NCBI GenBank assembly: GCA_050288165.1
Contig: JBNKDG010000004.1
Location: 248,001-312,000 of the forward strand
DNA length: 64,000 bases
Direction of reading: 5' to 3'
Source of the DNA: JAPHTQ01 sp050288165
Lineage (GTDB): Bacteria > Pseudomonadota > Gammaproteobacteria > Thiohalomonadales > Thiohalomonadaceae
Positions 33,220-41,340 of this stretch are shown here, in pieces (within the stretch, counting starts at the first letter, position 1; the number at the start of each line of letters is the position of its first letter). The notes beneath the pieces were generated by a model. That model had not been told where the DNA came from and searched no databases. It was given only the letters and a program-made list of their open reading frames with translations. The translations under genes were made by a program, and so were the position numbers.

Positions 33220-34449
33220 CTAGCTGGCTTTGGCTTCGCGGAGCAATCCGATGAAGCTCGCATTCACCCACTGCACCGCACCCAGATAGGCCATGGCGTA
33301 GTCGGCGGAACTGAAGCCGTTGATTGCCAGCTCTGACCACTCACCCTTTTCATAATGCAGGATCTGTTTCAGAAGATGTCCGAGCTTACCTTCGCAGTTG
33401 GTCAGTGCCAGTTTGATATCGGCATTGAAGGTGAGAGTGTCCATCAGTTCGTCCATCGACATATCCATTAACGCATCCAGAGTTGAGAACAGGCCAACTG
33501 TGAAGGCCTGACTCGGATCGACATGCTGATTGCTGCGCTCTGCGAGTAACTCACACATTCTGCCACGCACCATGGCGGTAACGATCAGTTCCTGCGGCTT
33601 GTCGCTCTGGTAACTGGTGATGAGCAGAAGATTGGCCCAGCGTTTTACCTGCTCGGTACCGATCAGCATCAATGCTTCGCGCACGGAGTTGATCTCACGG
33701 CGGAAGGCATAGGTGGCAGAATTGAGATAACGCAATAGTTTATAGGCCAGGGTGACGTCCTGAACGATCACCTTTTCCAACTGCTCCATACTGGCATTTT
33801 CGCTCTGCAGTTTGCTGAGGATGCCCAGTAATACTGCACGATTGGCCGGGTGGCTGGTGCCACTAACCATTTGCGGTTTGCAGAAGAAGAAACCCTGGAA
33901 CCAGTCGATGCCAAGCTGTTTGCAGTACTCCAGCTCTTCATGGGTCTCAACCTTCTTCACCATCAGGGTTACGTCGTGCAGGCGGCACAGTTCGACCTGC
34001 TCTGCCAGTTTCTCCTTACCCAGCGCCAGCAGATCCAGTTTGACGATACTGGCCGATTGCAGCAGCGGTAACAGTGTGGTGCTGTAGACGAAGTCATCCA
34101 GCGCGATGTCGTAACCTGCTTCGGCGACACGCTCCAGTCCGGCACAGAGCGCTTCGTCTGGCGGTGTTTTGACGCTGACCTCAAGCACCACCTGCTCGGG
34201 TGTCATCGGGATTCGCTGATCGTCACGCAGATAGTCGGGAGTCATGCGAATAAATGCCGGGTTACTGCCGACAATATTTTCCAGACCGAACTCCATGAAG
34301 GTGTTGATCAGCAGTTCAGTGGAAGTATGGGGATTGGAGACGCTACGACCGAATTGCTGGAACTCCGCATCACGGTAGAGAAGTTCATAGGCGACCAGAT
34401 CGAGCTGGCTGTCGTAGACGGGCTGACGGGAGATGTATATCTGTTGCAT
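33220..34449 (-). CDS. EAL-HDOD signalling protein (YuxH type) with degenerate EAL motif
   Basis: 409 residues. The N-terminal part (about 1-195) is an EAL-domain relative beginning YISRQPVYDSQLDLVAYELL; the catalytic EAL signature is replaced by ELLYR, and the usual metal-binding residues are not obvious, so c-di-GMP hydrolysis is unlikely. The C-terminal part (about 200-400) is an HDOD domain (VTLAYKLLRYLNSATYA, SVREALMLIGTEQVKRW). Such proteins often act as c-di-GMP binders or scaffolds. It is convergent with ptsP, and its start is about 60 bases downstream of the dam stop on the same strand. Confidence 0.88.
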   Translation of the reverse strand: MQQIYISRQPVYDSQLDLVAYELLYRDAEFQQFGRSVSNPHTSTELLINTFMEFGLENIVGSNPAFIRMTPDYLRDDQRIPMTPEQVVLEVSVKTPPDEALCAGLERVAEAGYDIALDDFVYSTTLLPLLQSASIVKLDLLALGKEKLAEQVELCRLHDVTLMVKKVETHEELEYCKQLGIDWFQGFFFCKPQMVSGTSHPANRAVLLGILSKLQSENASMEQLEKVIVQDVTLAYKLLRYLNSATYAFRREINSVREALMLIGTEQVKRWANLLLITSYQSDKPQELIVTAMVRGRMCELLAERSNQHVDPSQAFTVGLFSTLDALMDMSMDELMDTLTFNADIKLALTNCEGKLGHLLKQILHYEKGEWSELAINGFSSADYAMAYLGAVQWVNASFIGLLREAKAS

Positions 34450-34509
34450 CGGGACTTTATTCGCCTTTCTTTGCGAACAGTGTAGTCCAAATCGCGTTGA
34501 GGGTAACTA

Positions 34510-35355
34510 CTACTTGCGGCTGAACAGCGCCAGCACTTCCTTTGCCATATTGCGTGCCTTGCCGTTACAGCTGATATAGCGGCGCACGGAAAATTCATGC
34601 TGCTCCGCGGCGGCATAGATGGCTTTGGCGTGATCGGTTTTATGGTTGGAGATCAGCACAGGTATGCCCTTGTCCGCGGCCTTTTTCGCCCTTTTGGCCA
34701 GATCTTCCTGTTGCGACAGGCTGAAGCCACCGGCGCTGTAGCTGGTGAAATTGGCCGAGCTGCTCAGCGGCAGATAGGGGGGATCGCAGTAGACCACATC
34801 GCCTCTCTTCACCTGGCCGAAGGTGGTGGTGAAATCCTGGTGGCGAAATTCCGCGTGTTGCGCCTTTTCATGAAAGAGCAGCATCTCCGCCGCGGGAAAG
34901 TAGGGCCGTTTGTAGCGACCAAAGGGGACGTTGAAGCCACCCGAGGCGTTGTAGCGGCAAAGGCCGTTGTAGCCGTGACGATTGAGATAGATGAACAGCG
35001 AGGCGCGACGCGCCGGGTCGGTGCACTGATTAAACTCGTCGCGAAATTGGTAGTAGCGGTCGGCGTGATTGTTCTTCGCGCTGAACAGCTCTTCCGCCTG
35101 CACAATGAACTTCTCACCCTGTTTCTGCAACAGCGAGTAGAGATCAATCAGGTCGCGATTGCTGTCGCACAACAGGTATTTGTCGTAATCGGTGTTGAGG
35201 AATACCGCGGCGGAACCGGCGAAAGGTTCCACCAGCCGTTTTCCTTCCGGTAGGTACTTCCTCACCTGGTCGATGATGCGCAGCTTGTTGCCGGCCCATT
35301 TGAGAAACGGGCGGACTTTGTGGTCCGCCCGTGTTGCGCGTTTTGCCTGGCTCAT
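34510..35355 (-). CDS. dam: DNA adenine methylase
   Basis: 281 residues, close to E. coli Dam (278). AdoMet motif FLKWAGNKLRI near the N-terminus, LVEPFAGSAAVFLN, the DNA-recognition segment (RHGYNGLCRYNASGGFNVPFG) and catalytic motif VYCDPPYLPLS identify the D12-class methyltransferase acting on GATC. There is no restriction partner nearby, so a housekeeping role in repair, replication timing and gene control is likely. It lies directly upstream of the EAL-HDOD gene and directly downstream of argA, whose stop abuts its start. Confidence 0.95.
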   Translation of the reverse strand: MSQAKRATRADHKVRPFLKWAGNKLRIIDQVRKYLPEGKRLVEPFAGSAAVFLNTDYDKYLLCDSNRDLIDLYSLLQKQGEKFIVQAEELFSAKNNHADRYYQFRDEFNQCTDPARRASLFIYLNRHGYNGLCRYNASGGFNVPFGRYKRPYFPAAEMLLFHEKAQHAEFRHQDFTTTFGQVKRGDVVYCDPPYLPLSSSANFTSYSAGGFSLSQQEDLAKRAKKAADKGIPVLISNHKTDHAKAIYAAAEQHEFSVRRYISCNGKARNMAKEVLALFSRK

Positions 35356-36678
35356 TTACAGCGGCTTTATAAATACCTTGGAGCGGCGCTGGTAGTTGTA
35401 CATCTGCTGTTTCGCCAGCGGCAGCTCGTCGATGCTCGCCTCCTTGAAACCACGCTCCAGGAACCAGTGCGCGGTGCGCGTAGTGAGGACAAATAGCCGC
35501 TTGATGCCCATGCCTTTAGCCTTGCGCTCGACATACTCCAGCAGATCGTCACCGCGACGCTGCTTGCGGTATTCCGGATGCACCGCCAGACAGGCCAGTT
35601 CACCGCAGCTTTCCTCGACAAACGGGTAGAGGGCGCTACAGGCGATCACAGTACCGTCGCGCTCGATCACGGTGAATTGGTCGATCTCCATCTCCAGTTT
35701 TTCCCGCTCACGACGTACCAGGATACCGTCCTGTTCCATTGGGCCGATCAGCTCCAGCACACCGCCGACATCGTCGATGGTTGCCTGACGGATATCCTCG
35801 AAGGTGTCGCTGCTGATCAGGGTGCCGATACCGTCGCGGGTAAACAGCTCCAGCAGTAGCGAGCCTTCCAGGTGACGGTCGATCATATGCACGCGACGCA
35901 CACCGTTGCGACAGGCAAAGATCGCCCCTTTCAGGGTTTTGCCCAACCGCTCCGGCAGTTCGTTGTTCAACGCCAGCTCCTGTTGCGCCTCTTTCAGTCC
36001 AAGTTGACGCAGCAGGCCGCCGCTGCTGGCGGAGAGGCCGGGGCCGTCGATGAGATGGATCAGTTTGTCCGCCTTGAGCTGAACCGCGGCGGCAGTCGCC
36101 ACATCTTCGGCGCTCAGATTGAACACCTCACCGGTCGGTGAGTAACCGACCGGCGACAGCAGCACCAGCGAACCATCCGCCAGCTGGCGATGGATCGCCT
36201 CGGCATCGATGCGCCTTACTTCACCGGTGTGCAGGTAATCGACACCATCGCGCACACCGAGTGGCTGCGCGGTGACGTAGTTGCCGGAGGCGACACGAAT
36301 ATCGGCACCGGCCATCGGTGAGTTGGCCAGGCCCATGGAGAGCAGCGCCTCGATCTCGACCCGCACACTACCGGCGGCCTCTTTGACGCAGGTCAGCGCC
36401 GCCGCGTCGGTGACGCGCAGGCCGTTGACGTACTGCATCTTTACCTTGCGTTGATTGAGGCGCTCCTCGATCTGCGGACGTGCGCCATGTACCAGCACCA
36501 GCCTTACACCGAGGCTGTTGAGCAGGGCGATGTCGTGTACCAGTCCGGCAAACTGCGCCTCGGCGATCACCTCGCCACCGAAGGCGACCACAAAGGTGCG
36601 CCCGCGAAAGGCATTGATGTAAGGTGCCGAGCCGCGGAACCAGCGTACAAAGGTCTGTTGATCGAGAGTCGGGTCCAT
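35356..36678 (-). CDS. argA: Amino-acid N-acetyltransferase (N-acetylglutamate synthase)
   Basis: First enzyme of arginine synthesis, acetylating glutamate. The 440-residue protein has an N-terminal amino-acid-kinase-like domain (about 20-290; VVAFGGEVIAEAQF, LVLVHGARPQIEERL) and a C-terminal GNAT domain (CLAVHPEYRKQRRGDDLLEY, LTTRTAHWFLERGF). This is the classic fused ArgA architecture, in which the kinase-like domain binds arginine for feedback inhibition. It lies downstream of argE on the same strand, separated by a heptamer-repeat hairpin, and upstream of dam. Confidence 0.97.
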   Translation of the reverse strand: MDPTLDQQTFVRWFRGSAPYINAFRGRTFVVAFGGEVIAEAQFAGLVHDIALLNSLGVRLVLVHGARPQIEERLNQRKVKMQYVNGLRVTDAAALTCVKEAAGSVRVEIEALLSMGLANSPMAGADIRVASGNYVTAQPLGVRDGVDYLHTGEVRRIDAEAIHRQLADGSLVLLSPVGYSPTGEVFNLSAEDVATAAAVQLKADKLIHLIDGPGLSASSGGLLRQLGLKEAQQELALNNELPERLGKTLKGAIFACRNGVRRVHMIDRHLEGSLLLELFTRDGIGTLISSDTFEDIRQATIDDVGGVLELIGPMEQDGILVRREREKLEMEIDQFTVIERDGTVIACSALYPFVEESCGELACLAVHPEYRKQRRGDDLLEYVERKAKGMGIKRLFVLTTRTAHWFLERGFKEASIDELPLAKQQMYNYQRRSKVFIKPL

Positions 36679-36748
36679 TTTCGTGATTCTGACGTTAATT
36701 GCCTATTGTTGTGCTTCGTCGTGATCCTGACAAGCAGTAATCATTGCT

Positions 36749-36825
36749 AAAGGTACAAGGTAAAAGGTGAAAGGTACAAGGTAAGAATGCTTCCTTTTAC
36801 CTTTCACCTTGGACCTTTAACCTTC
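36749..36825. repeat. Heptamer-repeat hairpin between argE and argA
   Basis: Five tandem seven-base units (AAAGGTA, CAAGGTA, AAAGGTG, AAAGGTA, CAAGGTA) occupy 36749-36783. A nearly complementary arm follows after a short loop and reaches the argE stop codon. Arms of about 36 bases could form one long stem in the argE-argA transcript. Confidence 0.8.
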
Positions 36826-37975
36826 ACAGGCAGAATCGTCGGATAAGTTGTATCAGCAGATCGATGGTCGGTTGCAGCCGATCCGTGGAAAGATATTCGT
36901 CCGGTTGGTGCGCCTGATCGATATCACCGGGACCGAGGATGATCGTCTCCATCCCCATCTGATTCAGGTAGGGTGCTTCGGTGCAGAAGGCGACTGCCTC
37001 ACTGTCGTGGCCGGTGAGTTTTTCCGCCGCTTCGGCAATTGCCGAACTGCGCGGCGTGTGCATCGCCGGGGTGCCATGAAACAGCGGCGCTACTTCCCAC
37101 TTCAATTCGCTTTCGCCGAGCAGGTTATCCAGCCGTGTATTGAGAGTGGCGCGCAACTCATCCAGCTCCATGCCGGGCAAAGGCCGCAGATCCATATGCA
37201 ACTCGCAGTAGCCGCAGATGCGATTGGGATTGTCGCCGCCGTGAATGTGGCCGAGGTTAAGGGTCGGCACCGGCACCTTGAAGTCAAGGTTACGGTACTT
37301 CTGTTGCAGCTCTCCGCGCCAGGCGAGCAGGTCGCCGATCACCTGGTGCATCCCCTCCAGCGCATTCACCCCCAGTGAGGGATCGCTGGAGTGGCCGGCA
37401 CGACCGGTGAGGCGTACCGCCTCCATCATGATCCCCTTGTGGGCATTCACCGGACGCATCCCGGTCGGTTCACCGATCACCGCGTAACGTGCCTTGGGTT
37501 TGCCCAGCTCCACCAGCGCCGTGGCACCGTCCATGGAACTCTCCTCGTCGGCGGTGGCGAGGATGATCAGCGGTTGCTGCAGTTGTCCGGCATCGAAATG
37601 CTTTGCCGCTTCGATGGCCAGGGCGAAGAAGCCCTTCATGTCGGAAGTGCCGAGACCGTAAAGCTTGTTGTGCTCCTCGCACAGCTTGAACGGGTCGTGG
37701 TTCCAGCGCCCTTCGTCATAGGGAACGGTATCGGTATGCCCTGCCAGCACCAGTCCGCCCGGACCCTTGCCCAGAGTGGCGATCAAATTCGCCTTGTGCG
37801 GCTGGCTTGGTATCGGCAGCACTTCGACCTCAAAGCCAAGGCCGTCCAGCCAGGTGGCGAGCAGATCGATCACCGGCATGTTGGTGGTGTCGAATTCGGG
37901 GCTGACGCTGCTCATCGACGGCGCGGCGATGAGGGCGGCGAGCATTTCCATGACTGTGGGAGTGGTTGGTTTCAT
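36824..37975 (-). CDS. argE: Acetylornithine deacetylase
   Basis: M20-family metallohydrolase releasing ornithine from N-acetylornithine. The 383-residue length equals E. coli ArgE. Motifs: LAGHTDTVPYDEGRW (zinc-binding His and catalytic Asp), ATADEESSMDGA (general-base Glu), VIGEPTGMRPVNAHKG and the C-terminal GPGDIDQAHQPDEYL with the last His ligand. The frame stays open to 38158 through repeat sequence; the ATG at 37975 begins the conserved protein. Its mRNA leader is unusually C-rich. It probably shares a transcript with argA. Confidence 0.96.
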   Translation of the reverse strand: MKPTTPTVMEMLAALIAAPSMSSVSPEFDTTNMPVIDLLATWLDGLGFEVEVLPIPSQPHKANLIATLGKGPGGLVLAGHTDTVPYDEGRWNHDPFKLCEEHNKLYGLGTSDMKGFFALAIEAAKHFDAGQLQQPLIILATADEESSMDGATALVELGKPKARYAVIGEPTGMRPVNAHKGIMMEAVRLTGRAGHSSDPSLGVNALEGMHQVIGDLLAWRGELQQKYRNLDFKVPVPTLNLGHIHGGDNPNRICGYCELHMDLRPLPGMELDELRATLNTRLDNLLGESELKWEVAPLFHGTPAMHTPRSSAIAEAAEKLTGHDSEAVAFCTEAPYLNQMGMETIILGPGDIDQAHQPDEYLSTDRLQPTIDLLIQLIRRFCL

Positions 37976-38560
37976 GGGGGGATTTTGGGGTGGGGGAGGG
38001 ATAGTTGCAAGGGGGGAGGAGGAGGTGTTGCTAACGCGACGGTTTGTATTGGTATTCCGGCGTACGCCGGAATCTAATGGAGTCGCTGGCGCGACGGATG
38101 ACAGCAGTGGAAAGCGGGTGGCTGACCCGCGGCAGGTCACTTTGCGAAGTCCGTCCATGGACTTCGCCCTTCGGGCCAGCTAAAGCTGTCCCAATTCGCT
38201 CCCGGCGAATTGGTCTCATACGCGGCCAAGAAAAAGTAACCAAAGAGAAGGCCGCCCGAAGACTTGCCACTACGCGGTACCCTGCGCGACGTGCAGGATG
38301 CACTAGTGTCGCGAAGCACATGGACGTGCGAGAGCGACCGCTTCGTCCGTTGAAGGGGGATGGCAGACGGGCATCCTGCCCGACTGCCACCGCGCGCCGT
38401 CCATGGCGCGCCCCTTCGGGCTATTCCTTCAACGGACTCCAGTGATCGGCTGCGTCTACGGGACCCAAAACCGCTCCGTTCAACAAATAACTAATACTGA
38501 TAGTTGCGACAAATCGCACGTTGGAGTACAAAAAGAAAAAATGCGAATGGAATCGAGTAC
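37976..38560. repeat. Intergenic repeat block left of the AT-rich genes
   Basis: A 585-base stretch without a credible gene. It begins with a G-rich tract (argE leader on the other strand). An ATTCCGGC hairpin (copy 2, 38054-38073) follows, then several palindromes such as GTCCATGGAC, and a dispersed-repeat module containing AAGAAAAAGTAACCAAAGAG at about 38230-38250. Short open frames on both strands here are typical of repeat DNA and are not called as genes. Confidence 0.7.
38054..38073. repeat. ATTCCGGC hairpin, copy 2
   Basis: Arms ATTCCGGC and GCCGGAAT around GTAC, giving a perfect 20-base palindrome. Same arms as at 13172-13191 and 40053-40072. Confidence 0.75.
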
Positions 38561-39082
38561 ATGACTTACCATGAAATACTCAGAACAACCTTAAAGATGA
38601 CTGGCTTGGCGCTTGTGGTATACGGCTGTATACAGGCACTGTCATCTATCCCTCTTGTTATTGAAAGCATGCGTGTTATTGATATGAGTATGCCTGCGTT
38701 GTCTTATGTTGCAGCGATGGGTGGCCCCATATTGTTTGGCTTGATCCTGTGGCTACTTCCATCATCTGTTGCAAACACTGTCATCCGAAAAGGCCTGGAT
38801 ACCCCATCCACGGAAGGAATCCTTTCAGAAATTGAAGTCATTGCGATCCGAGTTATGGGGATTTTTCTTCTATACAACTGTATTTCACACTTCGTCTCAA
38901 ATTACCTGTCTTACCAACAAGCCCTTTCAATGAATGCTGGAATCACAAATTTTCATGGCGGTGAGAAATACTCTATAGGGTTTTACGTTATCGGTGTTGA
39001 AGCGGCGATGGCTATTGGACTGATTCTAGGTTCTAGTGGTGTTGTCAATCTTGTCAATAAGATCCGGCACATGAACCAATGA
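38561..39082 (+). CDS. Hypothetical four-helix membrane protein
   Basis: 173 residues starting MTYHEILRTTLKMTGLALVV. Four hydrophobic segments are visible at about 10-32, 45-68, 98-122 and 143-162, with short loops. No family is recognised. Codon use is clearly more AT-rich than argE or the downstream GNAT gene. The frame is open to 38504, but the ATG at 38561 starts directly at the first helix. It heads three small AT-rich genes with no clear shared function. Confidence 0.6.
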   Translation: MTYHEILRTTLKMTGLALVVYGCIQALSSIPLVIESMRVIDMSMPALSYVAAMGGPILFGLILWLLPSSVANTVIRKGLDTPSTEGILSEIEVIAIRVMGIFLLYNCISHFVSNYLSYQQALSMNAGITNFHGGEKYSIGFYVIGVEAAMAIGLILGSSGVVNLVNKIRHMNQ

Positions 39083-39169
39083 CATCGTTCTATTGATATC
39101 GATTAGGTTTCATCTGACCCTGCTTTTTCCCTTCTAATACCTGTTGATGTGTCATAAGGATATATTGCT

Positions 39170-39406
39170 GTGACTAGAAAGAGCTTAGTTATATGGTCAA
39201 TAGCAGCAGTAGCTGCAGTCTATGGGACTGTGCGTCGGCTAGAAGAATACCAAATGACGGGGATGCTAAATATGTCAAAAGCTGGTACGAAAATGTATCT
39301 CTCAGGTATCGCTGCTGAGGCAACGCTTTTTGGATTGTTTATTATTGATGTAGTAATTTTTGTCGGGTTGTTCATGGAATTTCGCAAAACCCTCAGGGCT
39401 CGATAA
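39170..39406 (+). CDS. Small hypothetical two-helix membrane protein
   Basis: 78 residues from a GTG at 39170 with an AAGGA site nine bases upstream. One hydrophobic segment lies at the N-terminus (LVIWSIAAVAAVYGTV) and a second near the C-terminus (TLFGLFIIDVVIFVGLFM), with basic ends. No family is recognised. AT-rich and next to two other small membrane protein genes. Confidence 0.5.
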   Translation: MTRKSLVIWSIAAVAAVYGTVRRLEEYQMTGMLNMSKAGTKMYLSGIAAEATLFGLFIIDVVIFVGLFMEFRKTLRAR

Positions 39407-39469
39407 CAAAAACAAATAAGTAATGTTAGATGGTTTTTCTCGTTTGCATTGAGTGCGATTTGTTAGGTA

Positions 39470-39745
39470 ATGCTTGATATGTTATTTAGGCGTAAAAAAT
39501 GCTTATCCTGTAATGGGAAATTACAGAGAAAAAAGAATAGATATGAGCTGGCGGCGTATTTGTTGAGCGAGATAATCTTCTGGGGAAGTCTCGCCTTAAT
39601 AGTGTTTGGTTCTGTCATGCTTCAATACCTAGGTGGTTTACTTTTTGCACTATCAATTGCTGTTCTTATATGGAATGACGTATTTAGAAAATCGGTCTGG
39701 AAGTGTAAGTCATGTGGTTTAGAAACTTCGGAACCATCCGAGTAA
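39470..39745 (+). CDS. Small membrane protein with split zinc-ribbon cysteines
   Basis: 91 residues. A CLSCNGKL pair near residue 15 and a CKSCGLETSE pair near residue 81 flank a central hydrophobic hairpin (LIVFGSVMLQYLGGLLFALS). Two CxxC knuckles on the same side of the membrane could form one zinc ribbon, as in several uncharacterised CXXC membrane proteins. Not assigned to a named family. The ATG lies 63 bases after the previous gene. AT-rich like its neighbours. Confidence 0.55.
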   Translation: MLDMLFRRKKCLSCNGKLQRKKNRYELAAYLLSEIIFWGSLALIVFGSVMLQYLGGLLFALSIAVLIWNDVFRKSVWKCKSCGLETSEPSE

Positions 39746-40233
39746 GCAGAGTCAGCTAAAACTCTTTAGTTAAACGGAGTGGTTTTGGGGCCCGTCAATT
39801 CCGCCGAGTAGCGGAGTGAAGGGAGGAATAGCCCGACAGGGTTGCGCACAGGAGGTGCGCAACGTTGCAGTCAGGCCATGGACGGCCTGTCTGCAACGCC
39901 CGACCGGAATGAGCAACGCAGGGAACCCCGAAGGGGCGAGAATTCCGGGAGCGTTTTTTGGGTACTTTTTGTCGCCACAAAAAGTACCTCGACCTGCGGG
40001 GGCGAGTCCCCGCTTTCCACTGCCTTTAGCTGTCGCGAAGCGACACCTCTGGATTCCGGCCTTCGCCGGAATGACGATCCAATCATGCTGGGCATGACTG
40101 CCCAGCCTACGCCCCCTTTCGATAAACTCGTCGCAAAGCGACACAACCCTCCCAAAATTCCCCTAGCGTAGCCCCCTTCTTGGTGCTAGATTTCCGCCGT
40201 CAGTTCTGACCTCACCCTCAGGGAGGGTGACCC
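39746..40233. repeat. Intergenic repeat block right of the AT-rich genes
   Basis: About 490 bases with no credible gene. It holds a perfect 12-base-arm palindrome at 39961-39988 (GGTACTTTTTGT, loop CGCC, ACAAAAAGTACC), ATTCCGGC hairpin copy 3 at 40053-40072, and the inverse copy of the GGCTGGGCA palindrome at 40087-40106. Several frames are open on both strands, as expected for repeat DNA. Confidence 0.75.
40053..40106. repeat. ATTCCGGC hairpin copy 3 followed by inverse GGCTGGGCA palindrome
   Basis: 40053-40072 has ATTCCGGC and GCCGGAAT around CTTC. 40087-40106 has GCTGGGCA and TGCCCAGC around TGAC, the reverse complement of the loop at 21404-21407. Confidence 0.75.
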
Positions 40234-41340
40234 ATGATTCGTAAGGCTACCTTGCACGATCTTGAGGCGCTGATTGCGCTGGAGGATCGCAGTTTCGACA
40301 CCGACCGGTTGTCCCGCCGGAGTTTCCGTCACCTTTTGACCAAGGCCAATGCGGTCACGCTGATCGACGAGCGCGACGGCGAGATGGCCGGGTATGCCAC
40401 GGTGCTGTTCAATGCCGGGACTTCGCTGGCACGGCTCTATTCCATTGCGGTTGATGACCACTTCAAGGGGCAGGGTGTCGGGCGGGCGCTGGTCGAGGCG
40501 GCGGAGCAGGCGGCGCTGGATGGCGAGTGTGTGGTGCTGCGTCTGGAAGTGCGCAAGGACAACGCGGCGTCTCTGGGGCTGTTCCGCAAGATGGGCTACC
40601 GCGAATTCGGCACCTATCAGGATTACTACGAAGACCATATGGAGGCGCTGCGCTTCGAGAAGGAGCTGGTGCCACACCTCAGTCCGGATATGGCTCGGGT
40701 TCCCTATTACCGCCAGACCCTCGACTTTACCTGCGGCCCGGCGGCGGTGTTGATGGCGATGCATAGCCTCGATCCTGAAATCTCTTTCGACCGCACACTG
40801 GAGATCCAGCTCTGGCGTGAATCGACCACGGTGTTCATGACCGCTGGTCATGGTGGCTGCGGTCCCCATGGCATGGCACTGGCTGCCTGGCATCGTGGCT
40901 TCGATGTGGAGATGTTTCTCAGTGAAGAGGGCGCGCTGTTTACCGACTCTGTGCGTAGCGACGACAAGAAGGAAGTGATGGCGCTGGTACAGGAGCAGTT
41001 CGAGCAGGAGGTGGCGCAGGCGGGAATCAAGGTGCATTACCGGCAACTTGGTCTGGATGAGATGCGCGAGGCCTTTGTCCGTGGCGGCATTCCGGTGGTG
41101 TTGATCAGTTCCTACCGCATTTATCACGAGAAATTTCCCCACTGGGTGGTGGTGACCGGTTTCGACGATCGTTATGTCTACGTTCACGATCCCTATGTGG
41201 ACGATGAAAAAGGAAAAACCGAGGTGGATTGCATGAATATGCCGTTGCTGCAAAAGGATTTTGCACGGATGGCCCGCTACGGAAAATCGGGATTGCGTGC
41301 CGCGTTGATTATCTACAGCCGCGAAGGAGAGAAGCGGTGA
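40234..41340 (+). CDS. GNAT acetyltransferase fused to C39-like cysteine peptidase
   Basis: 368 residues in two domains. Residues 1-150 are a GNAT fold (ATLHDLEALIALEDRSFDTD, LYSIAVDDHFKGQGVGRALV with the acetyl-CoA loop, NAASLGLFRKMGYREFG). Residues 155-365 resemble papain-like C39 peptidases: RQTLDFTCGPAAVLMAM places Gln161 and Cys167, HWVVVTGFDD gives His303 and YVHDPYVDD gives Asp319, so a full catalytic set is present. The stop overlaps the GTG of the RimK-type ligase gene (GTGA). The pair resembles predicted peptide-modification systems with an ATP-grasp ligase. The natural substrate is not known. Confidence 0.88.
   Translation: MIRKATLHDLEALIALEDRSFDTDRLSRRSFRHLLTKANAVTLIDERDGEMAGYATVLFNAGTSLARLYSIAVDDHFKGQGVGRALVEAAEQAALDGECVVLRLEVRKDNAASLGLFRKMGYREFGTYQDYYEDHMEALRFEKELVPHLSPDMARVPYYRQTLDFTCGPAAVLMAMHSLDPEISFDRTLEIQLWRESTTVFMTAGHGGCGPHGMALAAWHRGFDVEMFLSEEGALFTDSVRSDDKKEVMALVQEQFEQEVAQAGIKVHYRQLGLDEMREAFVRGGIPVVLISSYRIYHEKFPHWVVVTGFDDRYVYVHDPYVDDEKGKTEVDCMNMPLLQKDFARMARYGKSGLRAALIIYSREGEKR

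Noticed and set aside
38031..38445. Frames of 119-138 residues near the argE start
   Set aside because: Repeat DNA open on both strands, without ribosome sites or family features.
39770..40171. Frames of 93-124 residues left of the GNAT-C39 gene
   Set aside because: Repeat DNA with palindromes; no coding signature.
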